Positions 1 through 7,672 of a stretch of DNA of 15,629 bases are shown here, piece after piece. The position numbers and the translations under genes were made by a program. The DNA is taken from assembly GCF_036518555.1 (NCBI RefSeq), contig NZ_DATDMY010000252.1, forward strand, positions 1 through 15,629. Direction: 5' to 3'. The stretch is from Dokdonella_A sp036518555. GTDB lineage: Bacteria > Pseudomonadota > Gammaproteobacteria > Xanthomonadales > Rhodanobacteraceae. The notes under the pieces are model-generated. The model was not told the origin of the DNA. It made no database searches and worked only from the letters and a program-made list of their open reading frames with translations. How positions within the stretch are numbered: position 1 is the first letter of the stretch; every line of letters begins with the position of its first letter.

Positions 1-763
1 CGACACGCTCGCAGGCATTTTCGCGGCCGGCATGAAACCGTCCGGCAACAAGGATCCGTTCGCGCTGAGGCGCGCCGCGCTCGGGCTCGCGCGCACGCTC
101 ATCGAGGGCGGCCTCGCGCTCGACCTGCGCGCCCAGTTCGACGAAGCGCTCGCGCAGCTCCCGGAAGCGGCGCTCGTCGCCGGCGTGCCGAAGGGCAAGG
201 ATGGCCGCGCGCCCGCGTTCGATCCTGCCGGGCGCCGCTCGGCGATCGCCGCCGAGCTGTACGATTTCGTGCTCGACCGCCTGCGCGGCTACTACGTCGA
301 TCGGGGCACCCCGGCGGAGGCGTTCGAAGCCGTGCGCGCGCTCGCACCGGGCGACCTCGCCGACTTCGACCAACGTTTGCGCGCGGTGGTCGCGTTCGCC
401 TCGCTTCCCGAGGCGCGCGCGCTCGCCGCGGCCAACAAGCGCATCGGCAACCTGCTGCGCCAGGCGGCCGGGCCCGGAGCCCGCGCGATCGACGCCGCGC
501 TGCTCGAGGTCGCCGCGGAACGCACGCTGCACGACGCGCACGCGGCCGCGCTCGCGGACGTGGCTCCGCTCGCACAGCGGCGCGATTACGTCGGCGTACT
601 GAAGCGCCTCGCGAAGCTGCGCGAACCGATCGACCGCTACTTCGACGAAGTGATGGTCATGGTCGACGACGAGCGCGTGCGCGCGAACCGGCTGGCACTG
701 CTCGGCGCGGTCGCGGACTCGTTCCTGCGCGTGGCCGACATCGCGCTGCTTCCGGCCGCGTAG
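1..763 (+). CDS. glyS: Glycyl-tRNA synthetase beta subunit, C-terminal part (5' end outside window)
   Basis: This is the last 253 or so residues of the beta subunit of the alpha2beta2 glycyl-tRNA synthetase, which charges tRNA-Gly in the cytoplasm. The reading frame is open from base 2. It begins with DTLAGIFAAG followed by KPSGNKDPFALRRAALG, which matches the conserved GlyS block DTLxGIF-x-KPTGSKDPFALRRAALG. The methionine at base 32 lies inside this block and is not the start. The C-terminal half is helical and fits the DALR-type anticodon-binding region. It ends with VMVMVDDERVRANRLALL and VADIALL, close to the usual GlyS C-terminus. In related genomes glyQ normally lies just upstream, which cannot be seen here. 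No obvious terminator follows the stop codon. Confidence 0.96.
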   Translation, partial: DTLAGIFAAGMKPSGNKDPFALRRAALGLARTLIEGGLALDLRAQFDEALAQLPEAALVAGVPKGKDGRAPAFDPAGRRSAIAAELYDFVLDRLRGYYVDRGTPAEAFEAVRALAPGDLADFDQRLRAVVAFASLPEARALAAANKRIGNLLRQAAGPGARAIDAALLEVAAERTLHDAHAAALADVAPLAQRRDYVGVLKRLAKLREPIDRYFDEVMVMVDDERVRANRLALLGAVADSFLRVADIALLPAA

Positions 764-923
764 GACACGCCGCGTGAACGGAGCGCGACTGCGGCCCAAG
801 CCGTACGCGACGAGGTCCGCGCGCGCCCTCCGTCCAGGCGCTGCCGCGGCGCGCGGCCATGGCGTGCGCACCCCGTGTTGCAGATCCTGCGTATACCGTT
901 CACGCGGCGCTCGGTCTCTGCGA

Positions 924-952
924 TTGCGCGTGGCGCGAGCGCGGACTATGGT
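924..952 (+). promoter_or_regulatory. Candidate sigma-70 promoter for the lipoprotein gene
   Basis: The 285-base gap between glyS and the lipoprotein gene contains TTGCGC at 924-929, a 17-base spacer and TATGGT at 947-952. That would give a leader of about 90 nt. A TACGAT hexamer at 1014-1019 lies closer to the gene but has no good -35 partner. Nothing else in the gap is recognisable. Both hexamers are imperfect, so this is a weak call. Confidence 0.28.
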
Positions 953-1035
953 GGGCGTTCGGCGTGCAGCGGCCGCGCCTGCGACGCAACAACGCGCGGC
1001 GCGCCCGGTTTTGTACGATACTTTTCGTTCTCGTT

Positions 1036-1039
1036 GGAG
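1036..1039 (+). promoter_or_regulatory. Shine-Dalgarno that decides the lipoprotein start
   Basis: GGAG at 1036-1039 directly abuts an in-frame ATG at 1040, which is too close to serve it. It lies 9 nt before the ATG at 1049, a normal spacing. The start at 1049 also gives a short signal peptide beginning MRTYW, typical of bacterial lipoproteins. Confidence 0.7.
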
Positions 1040-1048
1040 ATGACACTC

Positions 1049-1861
1049 ATGCGCACGTACTGGCTCGCGGCGATCGCCGCCCTCTCTCTGCTCGGCGGCT
1101 GCAATTCCTCGACCGACACGGCGGCGACCGACAAGGCCGCGGCGCCGGCGATCGCGCCGGGCGCGGCGATTACCGGCAGCGTGACGCTGCACGATCCCAT
1201 GACGATCGGAGCCGGCAAGCTCGAGCTGCGTCTCGCCGACGTCGCCCAGCCGCAGCCGCCGATCGCCGAGAAGTCGCTCGATGTGAGCGGCGCGGGGCCG
1301 TTCAGCTTCTCGCTCGACTTCGACCGCTCGAAGATCGTCGCGAGTCGCACCTACGTGCTCAACGCGACGCTCGTCGACGGCGATCGCCGCTTCTCCGCCG
1401 GTCTCGCCGCGCCCGTCCTCACGCACGGCGCGGGCACGAACGTGCAGATCATGCTCACCGCGGAAGCGACGCCTGCTGAAAACCTCAAGGCGGAGTTCAC
1501 CAAGCTGCAAGGCCGCATCGGCGGCATGAAGACGGTCAATGGAACCTATACCACCGACACCTCGTCGGTCGCCTGGGACGCCTTCGGCGAAGGCGGCGTC
1601 GTCCGCTACGTGCGTGTCAATACCGAGCTCGACGCGGGCGGCCGCTCCGCCGTGTACTACGCATTCAAGGACGGCAAGGTCATGGCCGTGCAGCAGAAGG
1701 GCGGCGCACTCGTCGGCTGGGCCGACGACGGCTCGGTGCTCCTCAACGAGAAGCACGGCGGCGGCCAGGTCACGCCGGCCGAGATCGCGTCGATGCACGA
1801 CGCCGCGATGAAGGCGCTGCAGCTGGCGCAGGAAAAGCTCGACGCCGCGCGCAAGAAGTAG
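1049..1861 (+). CDS. Outer-membrane lipoprotein with a YbaY/YscW-like domain and an extra C-terminal domain
   Basis: A 270-aa secreted lipoprotein. A signal peptide (residues 1-17) ends in the lipobox LLGGC, so Cys18 should be lipidated. Asn at +2 favours sorting to the outer membrane. A low-complexity Ala/Thr/Asp linker (19-38) follows. Residues 39-136 look like the YbaY/YscW (type III secretion pilotin-like) beta domain: ITGSVTLHD, then LELRLADV, FSFSLDFD and YVLNATLVDGD. This domain is common in lipoproteins of unknown role and does not by itself imply type III secretion. Residues 142-235 form a second, unassigned domain with a VRYVRVNTELD ... VYYAFKDGKVMAVQQ strand pattern, seen in small periplasmic proteins. 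The tail (242-270) is a charged helix ending in KK. The gene stands alone between glyS and a convergent operon. Localisation is well supported; function is unknown. Confidence 0.88.
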   Translation: MRTYWLAAIAALSLLGGCNSSTDTAATDKAAAPAIAPGAAITGSVTLHDPMTIGAGKLELRLADVAQPQPPIAEKSLDVSGAGPFSFSLDFDRSKIVASRTYVLNATLVDGDRRFSAGLAAPVLTHGAGTNVQIMLTAEATPAENLKAEFTKLQGRIGGMKTVNGTYTTDTSSVAWDAFGEGGVVRYVRVNTELDAGGRSAVYYAFKDGKVMAVQQKGGALVGWADDGSVLLNEKHGGGQVTPAEIASMHDAAMKALQLAQEKLDAARKK

Positions 1862-1899
1862 CGCGAAACGAGCTCGCCCGAAGCAGGCTTCGCCTCAAG

Positions 1900-2015
1900 C
1901 TCTTGATGAAGAGGGCGGCCATGGACGGCCGCTCTGGATTCGATGCCCCGAAAGCGGCGGGTCGCAGTGTCGTCGCATCGAAAGCGCGATTGCGGACGAT
2001 CGCCCAAAAAAAGAA
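1900..2015 (-). repeat. Dispersed repeat, copy C (minus orientation)
   Basis: Read on the minus strand this copy has a U-tract (2006-2015), a 73-nt body that starts GGGCGATCGTCCG, a palindromic core GCGGCCGT-CC-ATGGCCGC (1915-1932) and the tail CCTCTTCATCAAG. The same order, near-identical core, similar body start and near-identical body length occur in the two copies at 6381-6601 on the plus strand. Its core differs from copy B by one base, which turns an A-U pair into G-U on the minus-strand RNA. I do not recognise a named family. I have a general memory of similar spurious ORFs in Xanthomonadales genomes, which would fit a multicopy intergenic element. Confidence 0.7.
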
Positions 2016-2044
2016 GGCGGCCCATCCTGGGGGTATGGGCCGCC
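2006..2044 (-). terminator. Rho-independent terminator of the mnmG-regulator-kinase operon
   Basis: Read on the minus strand: a perfect 10-bp stem GGCGGCCCAT / ATGGGCCGCC (arms 2035-2044 and 2016-2025) with a 9-nt loop, followed by TTCTTTTTTT. It lies about 215 nt past the kinase stop. On the plus strand no U-tract follows the stem, so it acts in one direction. The U-tract is also the first part of repeat copy C, so the terminator and the repeat are joined. Confidence 0.88.
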
Positions 2045-2082
2045 TCGAGTGCGAATCGGCCGCTGCTTCCCTGGGGTGGAAG

Positions 2083-2107
2083 GTCGCGGCGCCCATCGCG
2101 CCGCGAC
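2083..2107. other. 10-bp hairpin without U-tract
   Basis: GTCGCGGCGC and GCGCCGCGAC are separated by 5 nt. It lies between the kinase stop and the operon terminator and could be a 3'-UTR stem of the minus-strand transcript. No U-tract follows on either strand. Confidence 0.5.
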
Positions 2108-2260
2108 GATAGCGCCGCCTCGCTTTCGGAAAGCTGACAGGCTTACATCCGCAGGCGCCTGCAGTGTCCCGCGACACGACGCCGCAGCGGCGCTGTTCCG
2201 GCCGGAACGCGGCCGGCGCGGTGCCCGCACGACGATAGCCGCTTCGACGACGCGCGCGGA

Positions 2261-3634
2261 TCAGGCGCGGCGGAACTCGATGCGCGCACGCGTCCCTCGG
2301 CCGTCGGCGCCGTCGAGGATCGCGAAGCGCGCGTCGTGCGCATGCGCGATCTCGTCGACGATGGCGAGGCCGAGTCCGCAGCCGTTGCCGGGCGATCCCG
2401 GCAACCGGCGGAACCGTTCGCGCACGAGCATGCGCTGGTCCGGAGGGATACCCGGGCCGTCGTCCTCGACTTCGAGGAACGCGATCGTGCCCGCCGTGCC
2501 GCTGCGAACGGTGACGCGGCCGCCCGCGGGCGTGTAGGTGAGCGCGTTGTCGACGAGGTTGCCGAGCAGCTCGCGCAGCAGCCAGAGGCTGCCCAGCGTG
2601 CGCGCCGGTGCAGCCTCGGCGCCGAGGTCGATCCGGGCGAGCAGCGAGCGATCGAGGTACTGCGCGACGGCGTCGGTCGCGAGGGCCTCTAGGTCGACCG
2701 GCGCGAAGTCGTCGTGCGTCGTCGCCGAACGCTCCGAGCGCGCGAGCGCGAGCAGCTGGTTCGCGGTGTGCGCGAGCCGGCGCGTTCCCTCGTGCAGCGC
2801 GAGCAGGCGCGGCCCGAGTCCGTTGCCGCTCGACTCGCGCGCGAGCAGGTCGAGCTGCGCGATGATGCCGGTCAGCGGCGTGCGCAGCTGATGCGCCGCG
2901 TCGGCGAGGAACTGCTGCTGCGCACGCGCACTGTCGCGCACGGTCTCGAACAGCGCGTTCAGCGTGTGCACGAGCGGGCGCACCTCGGCCGGTACACGGG
3001 CGCGATCGAGCGGCGCGAGGTCGCGCGCGGAGCGCTGCGCGATCTGTTCGCCGAGCGCGCGCAGCGGTCGCACGCCGTAGCGCACGCCGAGCCAGACCAG
3101 GAGCAGCGTGCCGGCGAGCTGCACGATGTCGGTCAGCACGACGCTGGTGAGGATGCTGCGGATCGCCGCGCTGCGCTTGCGCGTCGTCTCCGCGATCGTG
3201 ATCGTCACCGGGGTGCGACCGATCAGAGTCGGATGCGTGACGAAGCGGATCGCCTCTCCGTGCAGCCGGCCGTCGCCGAATTCGGAACCGTCGCCCGCTG
3301 CGGGCGCCGCGAGGTCGGCGTCGCCGCTGACGAGGTGACCGTCGCCGTCGCGCACCGCGAAGTAGATCGAGTCGACGCTGTCGGCGCGCAGCACGGCGAC
3401 CGCCTGCGGCGGCAGGTCGGCGTCGATGCGGCCGTCGGCGTCGGCGTCGCGCAGGTGCGCGGCGACAGCGAGCGCCATTTCGTGCAGCGCACGATCGTAC
3501 GCGGAACGGATCGTCGCCGAACCGCTCACGTAATCGAAGAACACGCCGATGCCGAGCAGCAGCGCGAGCGGCAGCAACAGCAGGCGCAGCAGCCGCCGGC
3601 TCACCGAAGAGGCGGATTCGGGCCCAGTCGGCAT
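2261..3634 (-). CDS. Two-component sensor histidine kinase (QseC/TctE-like)
   Basis: A 457-aa inner-membrane histidine kinase, the likely partner of the regulator just upstream. A transmembrane segment lies at about residues 14-34. It is followed by a periplasmic region of about 115 residues that resembles the 2CSK_N domain of TctE/QseC kinases, a second transmembrane segment at about 161-183, and a HAMP-like stretch (VRYGVRPLRALGEQI). The H-box is FLADAAHQLRTPLTG with phospho-acceptor His248. The N-box is RELLGNLVDNAL (354-365), the G1 box DDGPGIP (391-397) and the G2 box GNGCGLGLAIV (416-426). All catalytic motifs are intact. The start at 3634 lies 17 nt after the regulator stop, with an AGGAAGG-type Shine-Dalgarno. 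The signal is unknown; no tricarboxylate or other transporter gene is next to it. Confidence 0.94.
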   Translation of the reverse strand: MPTGPESASSVSRRLLRLLLLPLALLLGIGVFFDYVSGSATIRSAYDRALHEMALAVAAHLRDADADGRIDADLPPQAVAVLRADSVDSIYFAVRDGDGHLVSGDADLAAPAAGDGSEFGDGRLHGEAIRFVTHPTLIGRTPVTITIAETTRKRSAAIRSILTSVVLTDIVQLAGTLLLVWLGVRYGVRPLRALGEQIAQRSARDLAPLDRARVPAEVRPLVHTLNALFETVRDSARAQQQFLADAAHQLRTPLTGIIAQLDLLARESSGNGLGPRLLALHEGTRRLAHTANQLLALARSERSATTHDDFAPVDLEALATDAVAQYLDRSLLARIDLGAEAAPARTLGSLWLLRELLGNLVDNALTYTPAGGRVTVRSGTAGTIAFLEVEDDGPGIPPDQRMLVRERFRRLPGSPGNGCGLGLAIVDEIAHAHDARFAILDGADGRGTRARIEFRRA

Positions 3635-3651
3635 CGATCGCGCGGCCTTCC

Positions 3652-4320
3652 TCAGCCCGGCGCGTCGTCGAGCCGGTAGCCGAGGCCGCGCACGGTACGG
3701 ATCGGCGCGGCACCGCCGAGCTTGGTGCGCAAGCGCGACACGTACACCTCGATCGCGTTCGCGCCGATGTCCTCGTCCCAGTTCGCGATCGCCTGCAGCA
3801 ATCGATCCTTGGCGACGACCCGTCCGATGTTGAGCGCGAGACATTCGAGCACGGCCCATTCGCGCCGGGTCAGGCTGACGGCGTTGCCGTCCACCTCGGC
3901 GCGGCGCGCGGCGAGGTCCAGACGCAGCGTGCCGATCACGAGTTCGGCGCTCGCCGCGGAGCGGCTGCGCCGGATCAGCGCGCGGCTGCGCGCGACGAGT
4001 TCGGGCAACGCGAACGGCTTGACGAGGTAATCGTCGGCGCCGAGGTCGAGGGCATTGACGCGATCGGCGAGCGCATCGCGCGCGGTGAGGATGAGCACCG
4101 GCACCGACGTGCCGCCGCGGCGCATGCGCTGCAGCAGTGTCAGGCCGTCGGCACCGGGAAGTCCGATGTCGACGACCGCGAGATCGAACGACTCGGCGCC
4201 GAGCGCGGTGCTCGCGCGCTCGGCCGAATCGACGTGGTCGACGGCATAACCGGCTTCGCCGAGGCCGCGCCGGATCGCATCGGCGACGAGCGCGTCGTCT
4301 TCGACGACGAGGATGCGCAC
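3652..4320 (-). CDS. OmpR/PhoB-family response regulator (QseB/TctD-like)
   Basis: A 222-aa response regulator. The receiver domain (1-115) has the acidic pair Asp8-Asp9, phospho-acceptor Asp51 (VVDIGLPGADG), Thr79, Tyr98 and Lys101-Pro102. The winged-helix DNA-binding domain (about 128-219) contains LTRREWAVLECL, IEVYVSRLRTKL and the closing VRGLGYRL, as in OmpR/PhoB transcription factors. The start codon is GTG, only 4 nt after the mnmG stop, which suggests translational coupling. An ATG start is not available because the first codons encode the canonical MRILVVEDD strand. The histidine kinase follows directly. Target genes cannot be read from the sequence. Confidence 0.95.
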   Translation of the reverse strand: MRILVVEDDALVADAIRRGLGEAGYAVDHVDSAERASTALGAESFDLAVVDIGLPGADGLTLLQRMRRGGTSVPVLILTARDALADRVNALDLGADDYLVKPFALPELVARSRALIRRSRSAASAELVIGTLRLDLAARRAEVDGNAVSLTRREWAVLECLALNIGRVVAKDRLLQAIANWDEDIGANAIEVYVSRLRTKLGGAAPIRTVRGLGYRLDDAPG

Positions 4321-4324
4321 GGCG

Positions 4325-6202
<1,878 letters not shown>

Positions 6203-6248
6203 GGTGTGCTGCCGACCGCATCCCGGCCGCAAGGTCGGCCGCGTGCGC

Positions 6249-6257
6249 ATTCTAGCA
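6249..6257 (-). promoter_or_regulatory. Extended -10 promoter element for mnmG
   Basis: The minus strand reads TGCTAGAAT: an extended -10 (TGn) plus TAGAAT, 46 nt before the mnmG ATG. This predicts a leader of about 40 nt. No good -35 hexamer is present at 16-18 nt, as is common for extended -10 promoters. Confidence 0.5.
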
Positions 6258-6304
6258 AGGCCACGCACGAATGCTGGCACGGAACGTGCTGCAACCGTCG
6301 TACA

Positions 6305-6376
6305 CTCCCACCGACGCACGACGTATGCGAGCACGTCGATGGCCGGAATTCAGGGGCCGGCCTGCGTCGGTGGGAG
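6305..6376. other. Three-way-junction inverted repeat (structured intergenic element)
   Basis: A perfect 14-bp outer stem, CTCCCACCGACGCA (6305-6318) with TGCGTCGGTGGGAG (6363-6376), encloses two hairpins that fill the loop almost without spare bases. Hairpin 1 is CGACGT / ACGTCG (6319-6324, 6333-6338). Hairpin 2 is GGCCGG / CCGGCC (6341-6346, 6357-6362). Only two bases separate them. On the plus strand a pyrimidine-rich CACCTTCTTTCTT follows, so it could also act as a plus-strand terminator. It sits just before repeat copy A, in the same relative place as the terminator stem next to copy C. Pairing is seen directly; any function is inference. Confidence 0.75.
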
Positions 6377-6380
6377 CACC

Positions 6381-6493
6381 TTCTTTCTTGCGACCCGTCC
6401 TGGATCGCTGACTCCAAGTGGACTGAAGCGCGCGTGCGAGCTCACGGCTTCGGGGTCGTCCAGCAGCGGCCATCCATGGCTGCGCCTCTCACA
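6381..6493 (+). repeat. Dispersed repeat, copy A (first of a tandem pair)
   Basis: The copy comprises a T-rich tract (TTCTTTCTT, 6381-6389), a body of 76 nt starting GCGACCCGTCCTGGATCGCTG without its last base, the palindromic core GCGGCCAT-CC-ATGGCTGC (6466-6483) and the tail GCCTCTCACA. Its core differs from copy B by one C-to-T change, which leaves a G-U pair on the plus-strand RNA. The middle of the body has diverged strongly from copy B, while both ends are conserved. Confidence 0.75.
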
Positions 6494-6601
6494 TTTTGCG
6501 ATCCGTCCGGGATCGCTGCAGCCGGGTTTGCATGGCGTCACCCGCGGCTTAAGGACTTCGAGGCTGACCAATAGCGGCCATCCATGGCCGCACTTCTCAC
6601 A
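6494..6601 (+). repeat. Dispersed repeat, copy B (second of a tandem pair)
   Basis: It directly follows copy A with a period of 108 bases. A short T-run (6494-6497) is followed by a 76-nt body starting GCGATCCGTCCGGGATCGCT and the core GCGGCCAT-CC-ATGGCCGC (6574-6591), a perfect 8-bp inverted repeat with a 2-nt centre. The tail is ACTTCTCACATGAAG. Unlike copies A and C it has no strong stem immediately before its T-run. Confidence 0.75.
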
Positions 6602-6717
6602 TGAAGCACGGCCTCATGATGCGAGGCGGCCGTCTTCGAAAGAGGGTTAGCCACGATGATCCGACGCAGTCAGCGTCCGCGCGGTTGCGGCGCAGTCGTG
6701 TTCGCGAGGGGAAGAGG

Positions 6718-6777
6718 CTGGCGCCCGGCGGTCGTAGGAACAGGGGGAATCCAAGAGGACCGTGTGCCGGGCGCCAG
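6718..6777. other. Long stable hairpin
   Basis: CTGGCGCCCGGC (6718-6729) pairs perfectly with GCCGGGCGCCAG (6766-6777) across 36 nt. GGTC (6730-6733) can extend the stem with GACC (6758-6761) across a 4-nt bulge, leaving a purine-rich apical loop on the plus strand (AGGAACAGGGGGAA). No U-tract follows, so it is not a typical terminator. It may be part of an unannotated RNA or a 5' leader. Confidence 0.55.
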
Positions 6778-7034
6778 TGAGCGGCGACAGCGTCGCATGA
6801 GGGCGACGAGTCGGACATGGCGTGAACATCGCGCGATCGTGCGCTTGGAGTGACCGGGCGGCCCCTGCGCCCTCCCGGTTGTCGTTCGGACATGCCCATG
6901 GCATGGCCCGCCTGGAATCTCCCAGTCGACGTGCCGTCGCATGCCTGCGCGCGACACCCGTTTCTTGACCTTAGCCGCAATCGCCACTGGCAGACTGTGA
7001 CGATCGTCGCGAACTCCTGCCGGTCTCCGCCGTA

Positions 7035-7048
7035 GAGGGATTTCCCTC
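7035..7048. promoter_or_regulatory. Palindrome GAGGGATTTCCCTC, possible operator
   Basis: A 6-bp inverted repeat with a 2-nt centre, about 90 nt upstream of the sigma-54-like -24 box. This is a usual distance for an activator site of a bacterial enhancer-binding protein. I do not know the cognate regulator, and the site is short enough to be chance. Confidence 0.3.
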
Positions 7049-7136
7049 GTCAGGTTTGGACGCAATCCGTCCCCTGCGTGCCGCATGATGCGCGCTCGAA
7101 ATCACGATCGCAACGCGCTCGGCGCAGATTCGACCT

Positions 7137-7152
7137 TGGCATGGGCCTTGCT
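7137..7152 (+). promoter_or_regulatory. Sigma-54 (RpoN) -24/-12 promoter candidate
   Basis: TGGCATG-GGCC-TTGCT matches the sigma-54 consensus TGGCACG-N4-TTGCW at every specified base but one, with exact spacing between the GG and GC elements. Predicted transcription start is near 7163-7164. That leaves a short leader containing the GGGAG Shine-Dalgarno (7175-7179) before the ATG at 7188. Confidence 0.6.
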
Positions 7153-7187
7153 GTGCACTGGCTACAGGGAATCCGGGAGCACGCGCC

Positions 7188-7373
7188 ATGAGCAACATCG
7201 CCACCATGAGTATCAATCCGCTCTTCCTGCGCCACGATCTGATGATCGAACTCGGCCGCCTCGAGATGGCCATCGAAGGGGCGCGCGCGGACACGCAACC
7301 CGAGGCCACGCTCGACCAGCTCGAAACGCGCTTCGCGAAGATCAATGAAGCACTGAGCAGGCTGCCGGCCTGA
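7188..7373 (+). CDS. Small hypothetical protein (61 aa), probably sigma-54 dependent
   Basis: I do not recognise this protein. It is 61 residues, has no signal peptide or membrane segment, and is predicted to be mostly helical. Two acidic helices (about 15-30 and 40-58) have hydrophobic residues in heptad-like spacing: LMIELGRLEMAIEG, then LDQLETRFAKINEALSRL. A small dimeric or partner-binding helical hairpin is plausible. The start at 7188 is supported by GGGAG 8 nt upstream; an internal ATG at 7206 lacks such a site. The gene has its own promoter candidate and terminator, which strongly supports it being real despite its size. It stands alone, so context gives no function. Confidence 0.8.
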   Translation: MSNIATMSINPLFLRHDLMIELGRLEMAIEGARADTQPEATLDQLETRFAKINEALSRLPA

Positions 7374-7383
7374 CCGTACATAC

Positions 7384-7406
7384 GCGCGCGGCGTCGCGCC
7401 GCGCGC
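7384..7406. other. Tight GC hairpin after the small gene
   Basis: GCGCGCGGCG and CGCCGCGCGC are separated by 3 nt, 10 nt past the stop codon and 20 nt before the true terminator. It probably stabilises the 3' end of the small mRNA or is simply part of its 3'-UTR. Confidence 0.55.
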
Positions 7407-7426
7407 AACCGGTGGAACAGGGGAAG

Positions 7427-7463
7427 ATCGGAGCCGTGCGGCGCGCGGCTCCGATTTTTTTTT
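7427..7463 (+). terminator. Rho-independent terminator of the 61-aa gene
   Basis: A perfect 10-bp stem ATCGGAGCCG / CGGCTCCGAT (7427-7436, 7446-7455) with a 9-nt loop is followed by a run of nine T (7455-7463). Read on the minus strand it is followed only by CTTCCCC, so any bidirectional use for the opposing secreted-protein gene would be weak. Confidence 0.95.
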
Positions 7464-7672
7464 AGGATCGCGGGGCGCGAGGCGCTTGATGCGTCGCGCG
7501 CTGCACGTTCGATCCAGGTTCGCCGCGAGGGTGGATCACGCCGCCCGTCGGCGGACCTTCTCGCTCTCGCCACGCAGGTGGCGGATGCGGCGGCGCCGGC
7601 CAGGGCCGCCGCATCCCGTCTCGACCCGCCATCGATGCGGCGGTCGCCGCTGCGGGTGAAGACGCATCGTGC
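7464..7672. other. Intergenic region at the 3' end of the secreted-protein gene, with a 12-bp hairpin
   Basis: The convergent gap contains no credible gene. GGATGCGGCGGC (7583-7594) pairs perfectly with GCCGCCGCATCC (7605-7616) across 10 nt, 57-90 nt past the stop of the minus-strand secreted-protein gene. It lacks a U-tract, so it is better read as a 3'-UTR stabilising stem than as an intrinsic terminator. Confidence 0.55.

Larger units (their letters stand above)
1862..2260. other. Intergenic region between convergent lipoprotein and sensor-kinase genes
   Basis: No convincing gene. Reading frames here are GC-rich shadows without ribosome-binding sites. The stretch holds one copy of the dispersed repeat (1900-2015), a minus-strand terminator (2006-2044), a 10-bp hairpin without a U-tract (2083-2107) and small palindromes such as TTCCGGCCGGAA near 2200. 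The lipoprotein gene has only a weak hairpin after its stop (CGAAGC/GCTTCG near 1879-1892). Confidence 0.75.
6203..7187. other. Long gene-free region between mnmG and the small plus-strand gene
   Basis: No reading frame here has a credible start site or protein character. The stretch instead contains a likely mnmG promoter (6249-6257), a three-way-junction inverted repeat (6305-6376), two tandem copies of a dispersed repeat (6381-6601), a 12-bp-stem hairpin (6718-6777), a short palindrome (7035-7048) and a sigma-54 promoter candidate (7137-7152). The segments 6602-6717 and 6778-7034 show nothing I can name. An unannotated small RNA is possible but unproven. Confidence 0.7.

Noticed and set aside
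875..1048. Upstream extension of the lipoprotein reading frame
   Set aside because: The added residues would put the signal peptide and lipobox in the interior. GGAG at 1036-1039 fits the start at 1049.
2083..2107. Hairpin considered as a second terminator
   Set aside because: A perfect stem is present, but no U-tract follows on either strand, and a clear terminator lies close by.
1770..3713. 647-codon minus-strand frame overlapping the kinase, the repeat and the terminator
   Set aside because: It runs through an intrinsic terminator and consists of Arg/Ala/Pro-rich sequence; the kinase in another frame carries all conserved motifs.
6203..6334. N-terminal extension of MnmG to an upstream ATG
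   Set aside because: The 44 added residues cover the three-way junction and promoter, and are not MnmG-like. The start at 6202 gives the standard N-terminus.
6388..6601. Tandem pair considered as a CRISPR array
   Set aside because: There are only two units of about 108 bases with divergent interiors, no short constant repeats with unique spacers, and no cas genes nearby.
6656..6853. 65-codon plus-strand frame over the long hairpin
   Set aside because: It has no Shine-Dalgarno, an Arg/Gly-rich composition and no recognisable protein pattern; the DNA looks structured rather than coding.
7427..7463. Terminator considered as bidirectional for the secreted-protein gene
   Set aside because: On the minus strand the stem is followed by CTTCCCC rather than a U-run, so only plus-strand function is supported.
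6971..7573. 200-codon minus-strand frame over the 61-aa gene
   Set aside because: It crosses the strong plus-strand terminator and promoter region and has basic, low-information sequence.
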